Assembly: GCA_020002185.1 (NCBI GenBank)
Contig: CM034537.1
Coordinates: 8,773,615-8,837,614, forward strand
DNA: 64,000 nucleotides
From: Paraescarpia echinospica
Lineage: Eukaryota; Annelida; Polychaeta; Sabellida; Siboglinidae
Direction: 5' to 3'
A program made the translations under genes and the position numbers. Below are positions 47,926 to 60,800 of the stretch, in pieces (the first letter of the stretch is position 1; the number at the start of each line of letters is the position of its first letter). The notes under the pieces are model-generated. The model made no database searches. It saw only the letters and a list, made by a program, of their open reading frames with translations, and was not told the DNA's origin.

Positions 47926-48480
47926 AGGACTTTTGACGATTTGGAAACTGTCGGTGATGTGACTTGCTCAGGTTAATTTTGAATCTAATTTTACTGATAT
48001 ACGGATGGCTGGAGACTGTTGTGAATGCCGAAGAGTGAATATGAGTGTAGTCTGGGTTTAGCTTTGTTTGTTATTGGGAGGTGGACACATTTAGAAATGT
48101 TAAATTCCAATACACCCACACACATAATGGTAATGGATTTATATGGCACTTTTACAAAAGATGGATAGTTTTGTCAATATTGACAATCCAGAACAGTCAC
48201 CTGTGTTTATAAACATTCTTATGTGTGTTTATAAACACTCTTATGTGTTTTTATAAACACTCTTATGTGTGTTTATAAACACTCTTGTGTGTTTTGTTTT
48301 CATTGTTGAAAATTATGTGTTTGGTGGAACATGACAAAATTAGTAAGACTCATGTCATTAAATGTATATATTTTATTACCATATTGCATCATACATGTTT
48401 TATTGCCATTGACGTTATGCACATGATATACCTTCAACTTAAACTTTAAGCTATACTTGTTGTAACATTATACCAAATAG
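47926..48480. repeat. Intergenic DNA with a 22-bp tandem repeat
   Basis: Around 48200-48300 a unit of about 22 bp (TTTATAAACACTCTTATGTG) occurs four times. The rest is AT-rich with no supported feature. Confidence 0.7.
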
Positions 48481-48500
48481 CGCAACTTAAACAGGTTATG

Positions 48501-48990
48501 TTCCGCTAATTTATAAATATATTGAAGGAGTACGACAGGGTGACAACATATCGCCCAAGCTGTTAACAGAAACACTCGAAAGCATTTTCGAAGATTGACC
48601 TGGGAAACCAGAGGCTTGAGGATAGACAGAGAATATCTCAGTCATCTTCACTTTGCCGACGACATACTCATATGCGCTACTACACCGCAAGAACTACAAA
48701 ACATGCTGCAGGAGCTAGCTGATGAAAGTGAAAAACAAGGTCTGAAGATGAACATCTCAAAGACAAAAGTGATGCTAGAAAATGACACACCAATATATAT
48801 CAACACGACGCAGATAGAGAACGTTGAAAGCTACATCTATCTGGAACAGTGATACAGTATCAGAGACAAAAGCCAAGACAAGGAGATTCAAAGAATCACT
48901 GCCGGCTGGACAGCATTCGTCAAACACCGCAACATCTTCAAGGGTAGCTTTGGAACCTTCTTGAAGAGACAAGTCTTCAACTCATGCGAT
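48501..48990 (+). mobile_element. RTE-like LINE reverse-transcriptase fragment
   Basis: Plus-strand frames read KYIEGVRQGDNISPKL, then after a frame break LSHLHFADDILICATTP and NISKTKVML, followed by TAGWTAFVKHRNIFKG. The R-Q-G-D-x-x-S-P and FADD motifs are RT motifs B and C. The fragment is truncated at both ends and contains stops. Confidence 0.8.
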
Positions 48991-49529
48991 GGCCAAAACG
49001 TAACCAAACGTGCCAATTTAATATCATAAACAAAACATGTAGGTTGTATATATTGTGTAATGAGGGGGTTCTTATGCATACCACAATTATCTAAATATTG
49101 TATAATGGGGGTTCTTATGCATACCACAATTATCTAAATAAATGCAATATTTTGGTACTATGCTTATTTACTGATTATTTCACTTTATACCGGTATTACA
49201 TAGTGTTGAAATAAATTTTTTAAGTTTCTACTTGTGCCATCATAATGGAAAGTATACACTTGGTTGGTTTGAATTTGTCATCTGTTACAGCAAAGTGGAT
49301 ATTAAATTGCAAAATTGTGAAACAAAGTTTTGTACCTTTTTGGATTCCACAGATGATGAGCTTTAAAATGATACCTCATTTGTTGAAATATCTTCAGCAG
49401 TTTTTGATTTATTGCTCAAATTAAGACAAACATTAAAAAACAATGTTTTGAGAAACAAGGTCATTCTGACATTGAAAGATGAGATTATGAAGTGTGTATT
49501 TCTGCCAAATCACAAAATTGATGGATCAT

Positions 49530-49990
49530 GACCTTGACAGCTACTTTTGGCTCACATGCAGACCTGTGGGACTTAACACCTGGTTCGCTGTGGAGGGTCA
49601 CATGACCTAGACAGCTACTTTTGGTTCACATGCAGACCTGTGGGACTTAACACCTGGTTCGCTGTGGAGGCTCACATGACCTAGACAGCTACTTTTGGCT
49701 CACATGCAGAATAGACCTGTGGGACTTAACACCTGGTTCGCTGTGGAGGGTCACATGACCTAGACAGCTACTTTTGGTTCACATGCAGACCTGTGGGACT
49801 TAACATCTGGTTCGCTGTGGAGGCTCACATGACCTAGACAGCTACTTTTAGCTCACATGCAGAATAGAGCTGTGGGACTTAACACCTGGTTCACTGTGGA
49901 GGCTCACATGACCTAGACAGCTACTTTTGGCTCACATGCAGAATAGACCTGTGGGACTTAACACCTGGTTCACTGTGGAGGCTCACATTT
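49530..49990. repeat. 75-80 bp tandem repeat
   Basis: About six copies of a unit with CACATGACCTAGACAGCTAC and GACTTAACACCTGGTTCGCT. Copies differ by an optional AATAGA insert. A shorter duplication of about 45 bp lies just upstream at 49045-49140. Confidence 0.9.
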
Positions 49991-51540
49991 GGTATCGTGT
50001 TTGCAACAAGTATAGCTTTAAAACATACACTAATTTTACTTTCTGTAGAGATATCAACAGCTAACCATGTAAGCATGAGAAAGACTTGCATTCCTTACTG
50101 AGGTTGAAATAAAACCTACTGTCACTGCCATCTTCTACTCCTATGCCACAACACTGGAATGTTGGTTACAAAGTGTTTGGCAGTGGCTTTGCTTTACACC
50201 AACAAGCCTTAGCATTACATAGAATGAAAGCAATGAACATATCATGTTGGCACTGCACAGGATGAATTGCATCAAAGTGTTCAACTAGCTACTACATCTA
50301 CAGAAGAATCTCCATCATTCATAGTACATATTCAAAAACATCTCTGATCTGACTTGTTCACTTCAGAAGTTCAGATCACCCAAACTTCAAAGCACCAATA
50401 CTGCATATACTTCCCATAACTAATTATACAGTGTATATACTATGTAACATATATATATACCCTTCTGCTTACTGTGTACAATGTATATTTGCTAGACATC
50501 CTAAGAACAAATGAATGATCACCTGGTGTTATGAAAATCACCTCATCCATCGTACACATCACAGAGGCTTAAAAGATGGCACTAAACACCACATTCATGT
50601 TAGTTTTATTATTGTGACTACCATCAGTATACTCCCACCATCATGCAATACACATTTGGAAAAAGTAAACTAATTTGCTTAATTATATATAATATTATTA
50701 TATAAGTAGGTGGCATGAAATAGGGACTATAATTAAAGACATATTTCACACAAAAATGGTGATTTGTTTTGTTATGTGACATTCTATTTTCTTGTAACTG
50801 TCTGTATGTATTAACATTTAACAGAAACACTGCAAAGGCAGACAATGACAGCATAACTATATATCGTAAAAACATCCACTTACCCCTAGTTATTTTTAAG
50901 CAAGTAAAAAATAAAATGTAACAATATAACTTCCTTGTGGTACATATGACCCTTGGCAGCGTTTGATAACTGCAAGCCTACTGTAACAGCACTGCTGCCA
51001 GTCTCCAAGAATTCACATTATACATGCAGAAACAAAACCCATTTTGTGCAGTTAATATCATATGCTTCAGCATAACACCATGAACTTTGCCTTCTTAATT
51101 AGATTAATTACTCTAATCCAATGATCACGACAAAGAACATTTAAGATCATACTTAACAATAAAAGTGACAGTACTTTTCCTTTCAACTTATTCTGCAATG
51201 TGTGCAGACAAATTATATGCTAAAACTTGGCATTGGGAGTAATAGTTTTAAAATGAATGAAGTGTTATGTTCATATAAGATTATTAAGATATTTTCTATA
51301 AATGAATTAAAATAAAAAGCTGTGATACACATGATGGCAACCAAGATGAGGTGTGAGGTGAAGTAAAGGTGAGAACATATGACAGTACCTTGGTATGCCA
51401 CATGACATGTCTACAGGCAAGAAGAGGAAGTGACATCAGATGAGCCATTCCAAGGAGAAGTGTCTGTGCAATGACACGATCTGGCACACCACTAAGTGTC
51501 TTACTGACAAAGTGGAGTCGTCAGTGAAGTTACATAAAGG
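49991..51540. other. Region downstream of ACK1, probably 3' UTR plus intergenic DNA
   Basis: AT-rich with no conserved frame. TTTATT at 50605-50610 reads AATAAA on the minus strand and could end the ACK1 transcript, giving a 3' UTR of about 1.2 kb. Confidence 0.4.
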
Positions 51541-51549
51541 AAATTACCT

Positions 51550-51760
51550 CATAGGCTCATAATGGATTTGACATCACACAGGATGTGACCTAATAATGGA
51601 TTTGACATCACACAGGATGTGACCTAATAATGGATTTGACATCACACAGGATGTGACCTAATAATGGATTTGACATCACACAGGAAGTGACTTCATAATT
51701 AATGTGACATCACACAGTAAGTGACCTCATAATTAATTTGACATCACACAGAACATCATA
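51550..51760. repeat. 33-35 bp tandem repeat in the ACK1 3' UTR
   Basis: About six copies of a unit near 34 bp (ATGGATTTGACATCACACAG then GATGTGACCTAATA) that decay toward the ACK1 stop at 51803. TGACATCA-type words in each copy resemble CRE/AP-1 sites, probably by chance. Confidence 0.88.
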
Positions 51761-51802
51761 GAAAAAGTGACATCATGAATGCTGTGGAATCACACAGTGA
51801 CA

Positions 51803-54800
51803 TCATACAGATGAACCCGTGTGAAGTTCATCAAGTAAGACTGAGCCAGCTGTTTCAAGGTTCCATTGGAATGTTTCGAGCAGTTCTCTGCAGCGTTCGT
51901 GAGTGGTGACTCCGAGGCGGAACAACTGCTCCACCTTGAGATACTTCATGGCGGCGTCGACACTCCAGTGATTGGCTGCGAGGGCTGTGTGACACTCCTC
52001 CTGTGTCACTCCATGTACCAACTCACGCACTCGCTCGATCTTGCTCTGCAGCGAACTCATCGATGTTGCCGAACTGACAGATGGTAGTGTCACCGTGAGG
52101 CCTGCGACATTCTGGTACATGTCAGAGCTGCCTGATGCTGCCCCAGCTGCCTGCCAACCCTTGTCTGAGTCGTGTTTGCGTCGGAGGTCCCCTGTGTTGA
52201 CAGCTGCCGATAGACATGGGTTGGATGCATCCATATTCTCATATTGCTCCAATTCAGCATGGCGGTGGCCCGGGGAGCATCGCATGTCAGCCTTATGTCG
52301 CTCCTTCTCAGGGAGCAGCCAGTAATGTGTGTAGCTCACCTGTTCCCCAGCCTGCACTACGGGCTGGATCCTTGCCTGGTGTTCCCGCGATGAACTCGTA
52401 CTCAAGGGTGTCACCGAGCTCCTCCCTATTGGCGCCCTCGGTGGTAGGGCAGGGGCAGCATCTGTTGAACGATGCTGTGCGTGATTAGATGTCTGCTCAC
52501 TAACAAGACGATACTTAGCGTCCTGGTGTGATCTTACACGATCCAAACTACGCACATCCTTCACACTGACATCACTGAGAACATCCGCATATGTTTCTGT
52601 GCCCGAAATATTGGCATACATACTTGGTTCTGCCCTGTCTGAGTCAGCGTCATAGAAGATGGACTGCCCTACAGTCTTTGTCTCATTAACAGGTGCCCAG
52701 TCTTTTTTCTCCCATGATCCCAGTGCACGTTTCTCTGTGTGACCATTCATGTTGTCCTGCACAGTTTTGTCGCTGTCTTTGGCAAGTGAGAACCCAGCAA
52801 CAGCATCGTTGACCCACTCAAACGCCTTGTACCTGTCACTACTTACTGTGTCGGTCTTGAGGTCATTCACTGATGGCGGTGTTGCGTAGTACGGGTTATG
52901 TGTTGTGGCACCAGCTAGAGTCGTCCATGTGTTGGATACTGGGGATGGTGTTGACTTTGCCTTTATCAGGTCACTGTCACGACTTGGAACATTTGCGTAT
53001 ATCTTTGGTGGCACTTCCGGCAAAATATTTGAATACTCGCTATGTCTTTGGGGAGCATTTACTTTAGGCAGTGTCAAACTGCTACCCTCTGGCACTGCAT
53101 GCTGTCTAGAGGGTGAGCTTTGTGGTGACTTGACTACAGTTGGCAACAGCATTGCTAGACTTGTCCGGATCTCAAAAGGATCTGGTGGTGTCGTGTTTCT
53201 GTTACCAATTGGCTCCGGCAAATACTGATACTTTTCCGCTATTGAACTGTCCAGCAGAGAAGACTCACTGCCATGTGATGTCCCATTGGACAGACTTGAA
53301 CTTTTACCTGTCTCCTTCCTACGGGCCTCGTCAGAGAGGTCAATGAGTAGACTGTCGGTTGTGCTGGAGATGGGCACAGAGACAGACTTTGGTTGGGGCG
53401 GTCTCGCTGGTGGGGCACTGGTCACTATTTTCTCATTTGTAGATTCATCGCCCAGCTGCAGATAGTTGAACTGACGACCACTGCGAAAACTCTGGTAAAA
53501 GTACGGACCTGAAACAAGAAAACATTTTGATACACAATATTAATTAAATTTAAGAACATAAAAATAACATTTAAAAGCAGTTCACTTGGTTTATAAATTA
53601 CCTTTGTAACCCAAATCTTTCAATTCTGATGAATCATAAATGTCACTATGAAGGTTATTTGTGCTAACAATATCTTATTCTGCTGATGAAGTGAGCTTGA
53701 TGCGGTTGAAATATACATAACTAAATCCAAGTTTTTTGTAAGGTAATCATGTTTAACATTTTATTTGTCTATGATATGTGAGATTTCAATTATTGAGTGG
53801 GCATATTAACAAAACTTTTACTCATACTAGGTGAAATGATGTTGACAATGTGTGATACAATTATAAACAAATTATTACACTCAATCAATCCCATCGCATA
53901 TGACAGTCACATGTGCGGCTGCTAGGATTTCATGACGTTTTTGAACAATTTTGCAGCGATATAGGAAAGAGAGTTAATGTTTGCTGCACAACCAGCATTA
54001 CACAGATGTTGACATGCATGCCAGCTTTCAAACTCATGCATACTCATATACGCATGCACACACACACACACAGGCACACACACACACACACACAGACAGA
54101 CAGACACACACACGCACACACAGACAGACACACAGACATACACACACACACACAGACAGACACACAGTCACACGCAAACACAGACAGACACACACAATCA
54201 CACAGACACACACAGACATACACAGTCACACACAGACACAGTCACATACAGACACACACACACACACTCAGACAGACAGACACACACACAGACACACACG
54301 CACACAGACAGACACACACACACACACACAGACAGACACACACAATCATACAGACACACACAGTCACACACAGACACACGCAGACACACACAGACATACA
54401 CAGTCACACATAGACACACAGTCACACACAGACACACACAGTCACACACAGACACACACAGTCACACACAGACATACAGTCACACGCAGACACACACAGT
54501 CATACACAGACACACACAGTCACACACAGACACACACAGACACACACAGTCACACAGTCACACACAGACAGACACACACAGTCACACACATACACACACA
54601 CAGTCACACACAGTCACACACAGACACACACAGTCACACACAGTCACACACAGACACACACAGTCACACACAGACATACACAGACACACGCAGTCACACA
54701 CAGACACACACAGACACACACAGTCACACACATACACACACATACACACACAGTCACACACAGACACACACACAGGTACACAGTCACACACAGACACACA

Positions 54801-57800
54801 CAGTCACACACAGACACACACAGTCACACACAGACACACACAGTCACACACAGACATACACAGACACATGCAGTCATACACAGTCACACACAGACACACA
54901 CAGTCACACAGAGACACACACAGTCAGTCACACAGACACACAGACACACACAAGGCACTGTTCAAGAGCAAGCTTAAGACACCGCAGAGTGTATGTGACT
55001 GGGCTGTGGAGCCTCACGTTTGGGTTGTGTGTGGCGAGACTGCTGGCAGCCTGTGTCTGAGTCTCCAGCCAAGTCTAGTGGCTCCATCGGGTTCCGCAGA
55101 TACACGCTGAAAATTAAATAACACAAGTTGTGCAAACTCACTCATAAATTACTACAGTACGATTGTTTCACTAATAAAAATCTTCTGTTTATAGACACTC
55201 AATTTGGAAATGAAACCATTGCTGATGCAGTCACCAGCTGACCAGTTCAGTTGCTATATAATAATAATCAGAACTTTTAATACAAATGAAAAGTAAAACG
55301 TAGTGAAATAGTTCTAAAAGTATGATAAGATGGTGATAAACCAGCTGACTGACAGATGCAACTGACCTCACTACAAAAGTACCAGCCACTAGTCACTGGG
55401 CCCATCTTAGGTTACACCACTGACATAAAGACTTTCAGATTAATTCAAGTGAACTCGGTGGCTAGTGTGACTAGGGCACTCTCTCGGTCACTCAGTACTT
55501 AATCATCAATGAAGGAGGGGTCTCCCCACTGTTTGCCAGAGGTCTACTTACTCATCAAAGAAGGAGGGGTCTCCCCACTGTTTGCCAGAGGTGTACTTAC
55601 TCATCAACGAAGGAGGGGTCTATCCACTGTTTGCCAGAGGTCTACTTACTCATCAACGAAGGAGGGGTCTCCCCACTGTTTGCCAGAGGTCTACTTACTC
55701 ATCAACGAAGGAGGGGTCACCCCACTGTTTGCCAGAGGTCTACTTACTCATCAACGAAGGAGGGGTCTCCCCACTGTTTGCCAGATGTCTACTTACTCAT
55801 CAATGAAGGAGGGGTCTCCCCACTGTTTGCCAGAGGTCTACTTACTCATCAAAGAAGGAGGGGTCTCCCCACTGTTTGCCAGAGGTCTACTTACTCATCA
55901 ATGAAGGAGGGGTCTCCCCACTGTTTGCCAGAGGTCTACTTACTCATCAACGAAGGAGTGGTCTCCCCACTGTTTGCCAGAGGTGTACTTACTCATCAAA
56001 GAAGGAGGGGTCTCCTCACTGTTTGCCAGAGGTCTACTTACTCATCAATGAAGGAGGGGTCTCCCCACTGTTTGCCAGAGGTGTACTTACTCATCAATGA
56101 AGGAGGGGTCTCCCCACTGTTTGCCAGAGGTCTACTTACTCATCAAAGAAGGAGGGGTCTCCCCATTGTTTGCCAGAGGTGTACTTACTCATCAAAGAAG
56201 GAGGGGGTCTCCCCACTGTTTGCCAGAGGTCTATTTACTCATCAACGAAGTAGGGGTCTCCCCACTGTTTGCCAGAGGTGTATTTACTCATCAAAGAAGG
56301 AGAGGGTTTCCCCACTGTTTGCCAGAGGTCTACTTACTCATCAATGAAGGAGGGGTCTCCCCACTGTTTGCCAGAGGTGTACTTACTCATCAATGAAGGA
56401 GGGGTCTCCCCACTGTTTGCCAGAGGTCTACTTACTCATCAACGAAGGAGGGGTCTCCCCACTGTTTGCCAGAGGTCTACTTACTCATCAAAGAAGGAGG
56501 GGTCTCCCCACTGTTTGCCAGAGGTCTACTTACTCATCAATGAAGGAGGGGTCTCCCCACTGTTTGCCAGAGGTCTACTTACTCATCAACGAAGGAGGGG
56601 TCTCCCCACTGTTTGCCAGAGGTCTACTTACTCATCAAAGAAGGAGGGGTCTCCCCACTGTTTGCCAGAGGTCTACTTACTCATCAATGAAGGAGGGGTC
56701 TCCCCACTGTTTGCCAGAGGTCTACTTACTCATCAACGAAGGAGTGGTCTCCCCACTGTTTGCCAGAGGTGTACTTACTCATCAAAGAAGGAGGGGTCTC
56801 CTCACTGTTTGCCAGAGGTCTACTTACTCATCAATGAAGGAGGGGTCTCCCCACTGTTTGCCTACTTACTCATCAATGAAGGAGGGGTCTCCCCAGGGGT
56901 CTACTTACTCATCACTGTTTGCCAGAGGTGCATCAGAGGTCTCCCCACTGTTTGCCAGAGGTCTACTCATCAATGAAGGAGGGGTCTCCCCACTGTTTGC
57001 CAAAGGTCTACTTACTCATCAAAGAAGGAGGGGTCTCCCCATTGTTTGCCAGAGGTGTACTTACTCATCAAAGAAGGAGGGGGTCTCCCCACTGTTTGCC
57101 AGAGGTCTATTTACTCATCAACGAAGTAGGGGTCTCCCCACTGTTTGCCAGAGGTGTATTTACTCATCAAAGAAGGAGGGTCTCCCCACTGTTTGCCAGA
57201 GGTCTACTTACTCATCAATGAAGGAGGGGTCTCCCTACTGTTTGCCAGAGGTCTACTTACTCATCAATGAAGGAAGGGTCTCCCCACTGTTTGCCAGAGG
57301 TGTACTTACTCATCAAAGAAGGAGGGGTCTCCCCACTGTTTGCCAGAGGTCTACTTACTCATCAATGAAGGAGGGGTCTCCCCACTGTTTGCCAGAGGTG
57401 TACTTATTCATCAATGAAGGAAGGGTCTCCCCACTGTTTGCCAGAGGTGTACTTACTCATCAATGAAGGAAGGGTCTCCCCACTGTTTGCCAGAGGTGTA
57501 CTTACTCATCAATGAAGGAAGGGTCTCCCCACTGTTTGCCAGAGGTGTACTTACTCATCAATGAAGGAGGGGTCTCCCCACTGTTTGCCAGAGGTGTACT
57601 TACTCATCAATGAAGGAGGGGTCTCCCCACTGTTTGCCAGAGGTGTACTTACTCATCAAAGAAGGAGGGGTCTCCCCACTGTTTGCCAGAGGTGTACTTA
57701 CTCATCAAAGAAGGAGGGGTCTCCCCACTGTTTGCCAGAGGTGTACTTACTCATCAAAGAAGGAGGGGTCTCCCCACTGTTTGCCAGAGGTCTACTTAAT

Positions 57801-60800
57801 CATCAATGAAGGAGGGGTCTCCCCACTGTTTGCCAGAGGTCTACTTACTCATCAATGAAGGAAGGGTCTCCCCACTGTTTGCCAGAGGTCTACTTACTCA
57901 TCAATGAAGGAAGGGTCTCCCCACTGTTTGCCAGAGGTCTACTTACTCATCAATGAAGGAGGGGTCTCCCCACTGTTTGCCAGAGGTCTACTTACTCATC
58001 AATGAAGGAAGGGTCTCCCCACTGTTTGCCAGAGGCATCGGCATGGCCCGTGTGGATGAAGCTGTGTTTCAGGGGTTCACTGATGTCTTCTCCTACAAAC
58101 ATCACAATCTGTTGTCAACAATTACCAGTTCCAGTATTTTCAACAATTATCATCAGTAGTCAACTTGGTTTTGAGTAAGACATTCAGTGTATATGAAAGG
58201 CATATCATATGTAATTAAAATGTCCAATGCAATATTAAGATGTTCAGACAGGCTCAGCATGCACTGTTGACTTCTAGAGGCATATTAAAGTGACCCGAGG
58301 TGGACATGTAGCAAGAGCCAGGGTCTTTGTCATCACTGTGTTTGTTTGCATCTGCAACATTTGCTCAGTTTCATTCCATTTATGCCTCGTTTCAAATATT
58401 ATGTTATAGGTATAAAGGATATATTGTTCATAAAAAGGAAGGACCTTTGTTTTGTTGCTGTCTAGAGACTTACAGTTTTTACAATAGCATGTACACATAT
58501 CCATACCTATTTACTGTACAAGTTTCACTTTGGGTTGGGTGAAAACAATGCATTTTGAACCAAAATTTTAACTTTCCTATTTCATATGAATGGTGTATAT
58601 ACAAGATATACTCAAAAAATGGTTAAGAAAATAATTTAAGTTCTTTGTTGTTGCATAAATTAATTCCATTTTGTAAGATAATAAGACTTGTGTAAATGAC
58701 ATTCTGTGTACACACAGAGTCCAGTGTTTCCCCTGGTATATAACAAGCGAAGCGGGCCGCCTCGTCGTTTTTCTATGCCGCCTCGCCCAAAATATGCCGA
58801 AATTGCCGCCTCGTAGCTATTTCATACGCCCTTTTATTGTTCTTTCACGGTATATTTAGCGTCGGCGAGCGGCGCGTAATGACACCACAAAGTCACTTAT
58901 ATTCCTGCAAAATCGCACATTTGTAGCAACATTGTTTAGCTGTCATTGGACAACGTGAAAGATATCACTTGTCAGTTGTCCAATCACTGAATATTCCTAC
59001 GGGATGCCCCGTGTCTCCAATGGTGACACCTTGCGGAGTTTCGACATACTAGAAATTCATGTAAAATGGCGCCCAAATGGTAACTTGCGTTTTGGTTAAT
59101 GACGGTGGTGGGAGTGAAAACCGTGCAGGCTGATGGCACTACGTCACTTGTCGACACTTGTGTCGAATGCGGACTCTTTTGAAGCTCAAATAGTGACCCG
59201 GTTTGTGCTAGTCTGTGCCGCTGCGGCTGTGCGTTACCGTACAGCGCGCATTAAAAGAGATATATATAGAAGCGTATGTTGATACAAACCGGGGCGCTAT
59301 TTATGCCTCAAATGGACGTAAGACGCAATATTCTTAAAGGTAAATATGCCTAGGATAATGTTGAATGATGGAACTACAGTGTATCTCACTGACGTATCAA
59401 AGTTAAGCAAAACTCAAGCGGCAAAATCAATGACAAAGTGGGTCCGGATTCGACGCAAATGCCCACAAGTCTATTCAACTAATGTTCTATGGCTATGCGG
59501 TTTTGTTTTAGCAAAATAAGGAATGTGATTTGTAAGATATCTTTGTGCTAAATATATAATACATATTCCGACAAAGTTGTGCAAACAAACTTTTGGGAAA
59601 GTTGATTTGAGTGAAATACTTACGAATATAAACCACCGAAGTTCACATTTCACACAAAAAATGCCTACTACCCAAACTGTATACTAACGGGTTATCAATA
59701 ACTTGGGTTAGACAATGATATGTTTGCACAGCAATTGGGTGTACTAAACAACTTATACTGTTTTATAAAAGATCACAATTTGAGAAACATTCTTGCGATT
59801 AATAGAAACATACTTTTTGGCATTCCAGAAATGACTGTTTAATTAATTGTATAGCATTCTAGCAAACAAATAAAATATAATCTTTTGAACATAAACCACC
59901 AATTTACCATAATATTATGATACTAAAATAATTTAAAGGTGATGATGAAAGAGTCTTCAGATGATACCACTGGATGCTTCCCAGAGAAGTCGAGATGGTG
60001 TTCGACAGAACAGGTCTGCCAGGGAGTAAAGTGTAAAGCGCTTTGAGCAGTCCTGCGCTATATAAGAACTTACCATTTACTTTTTTATTGACTGTCAGCG
60101 AGGTAACAAGGCCTAGGGTTAGTGCAAGAAAACAACCATAACCAAGTACCAGTGGTCAAGTGGAAACCACACCTCTACTGAATAGCAGTGGTAAAATGGA
60201 AACCACACCTCAACATGATGAAACAATCATGATTACTGACTTTTATCAACCATGATTACTACATTTAGGAGTAGTGTCTTGTTGTTTTATATCTTCCCCT
60301 CTATATTCAAGAGTAAATGTTAAAACATACCTCAGAATGCACCATTTTAAAGCTAGTTTTAAAAATTCCCCGGGGGACCCCCCTAGCAATGCTTCGCGCC
60401 TGCGGTGCTTACGTACCCCACCCGTATCATTTCACCCAGGGGAAACACTGTCAGACATAACTTCACTGTTATGGATTATTGAATAGAATGACTATAAGAA
60501 ATCAATTGTTTTGCACTGTGAGCCAAGTGTGTCAGGCAGTTAGTTACCTGTGGTCTTCCTGAGGGGATGGACAATTGTCCGCGGGAAATCTCCGACCTCA
60601 CACGTCCTCTTGTTCTGGCCAAACCAGTACGGCTTCTCAGACCTACAGACAATGCACCTGGTCATCTGGCTAGCTAAGAATGAGGACATTTTGCTCAGAA
60701 CAAATAACTTGTCAATTTATTTTTGGGTTATTAACCCTTTAGACCTGACATAATTTTATGAAACGTGCTCTGAATCCTCGCAGTATGCACACAAGATCAC

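Noticed and set aside
51550..51760. Cluster of CRE/AP-1 sites
   Set aside because: The TGACATCA-like word recurs only because the 34-bp unit is tandemly repeated in a 3' UTR.
53981..55060. 359-codon frame rich in His and Thr
   Set aside because: It is the CA microsatellite translated; low complexity only.
55500..58030. Long open frames of up to 357 codons across the 49-bp array
   Set aside because: They run antisense to the ACK1 gene and exist only because the repeat unit lacks stops; no protein resemblance and no other coding sign.
58714..60458. 8-bp target duplication for the second hAT-like element
   Set aside because: ACAGAGTC and TCAGACAT agree at only four of eight positions; not convincing.
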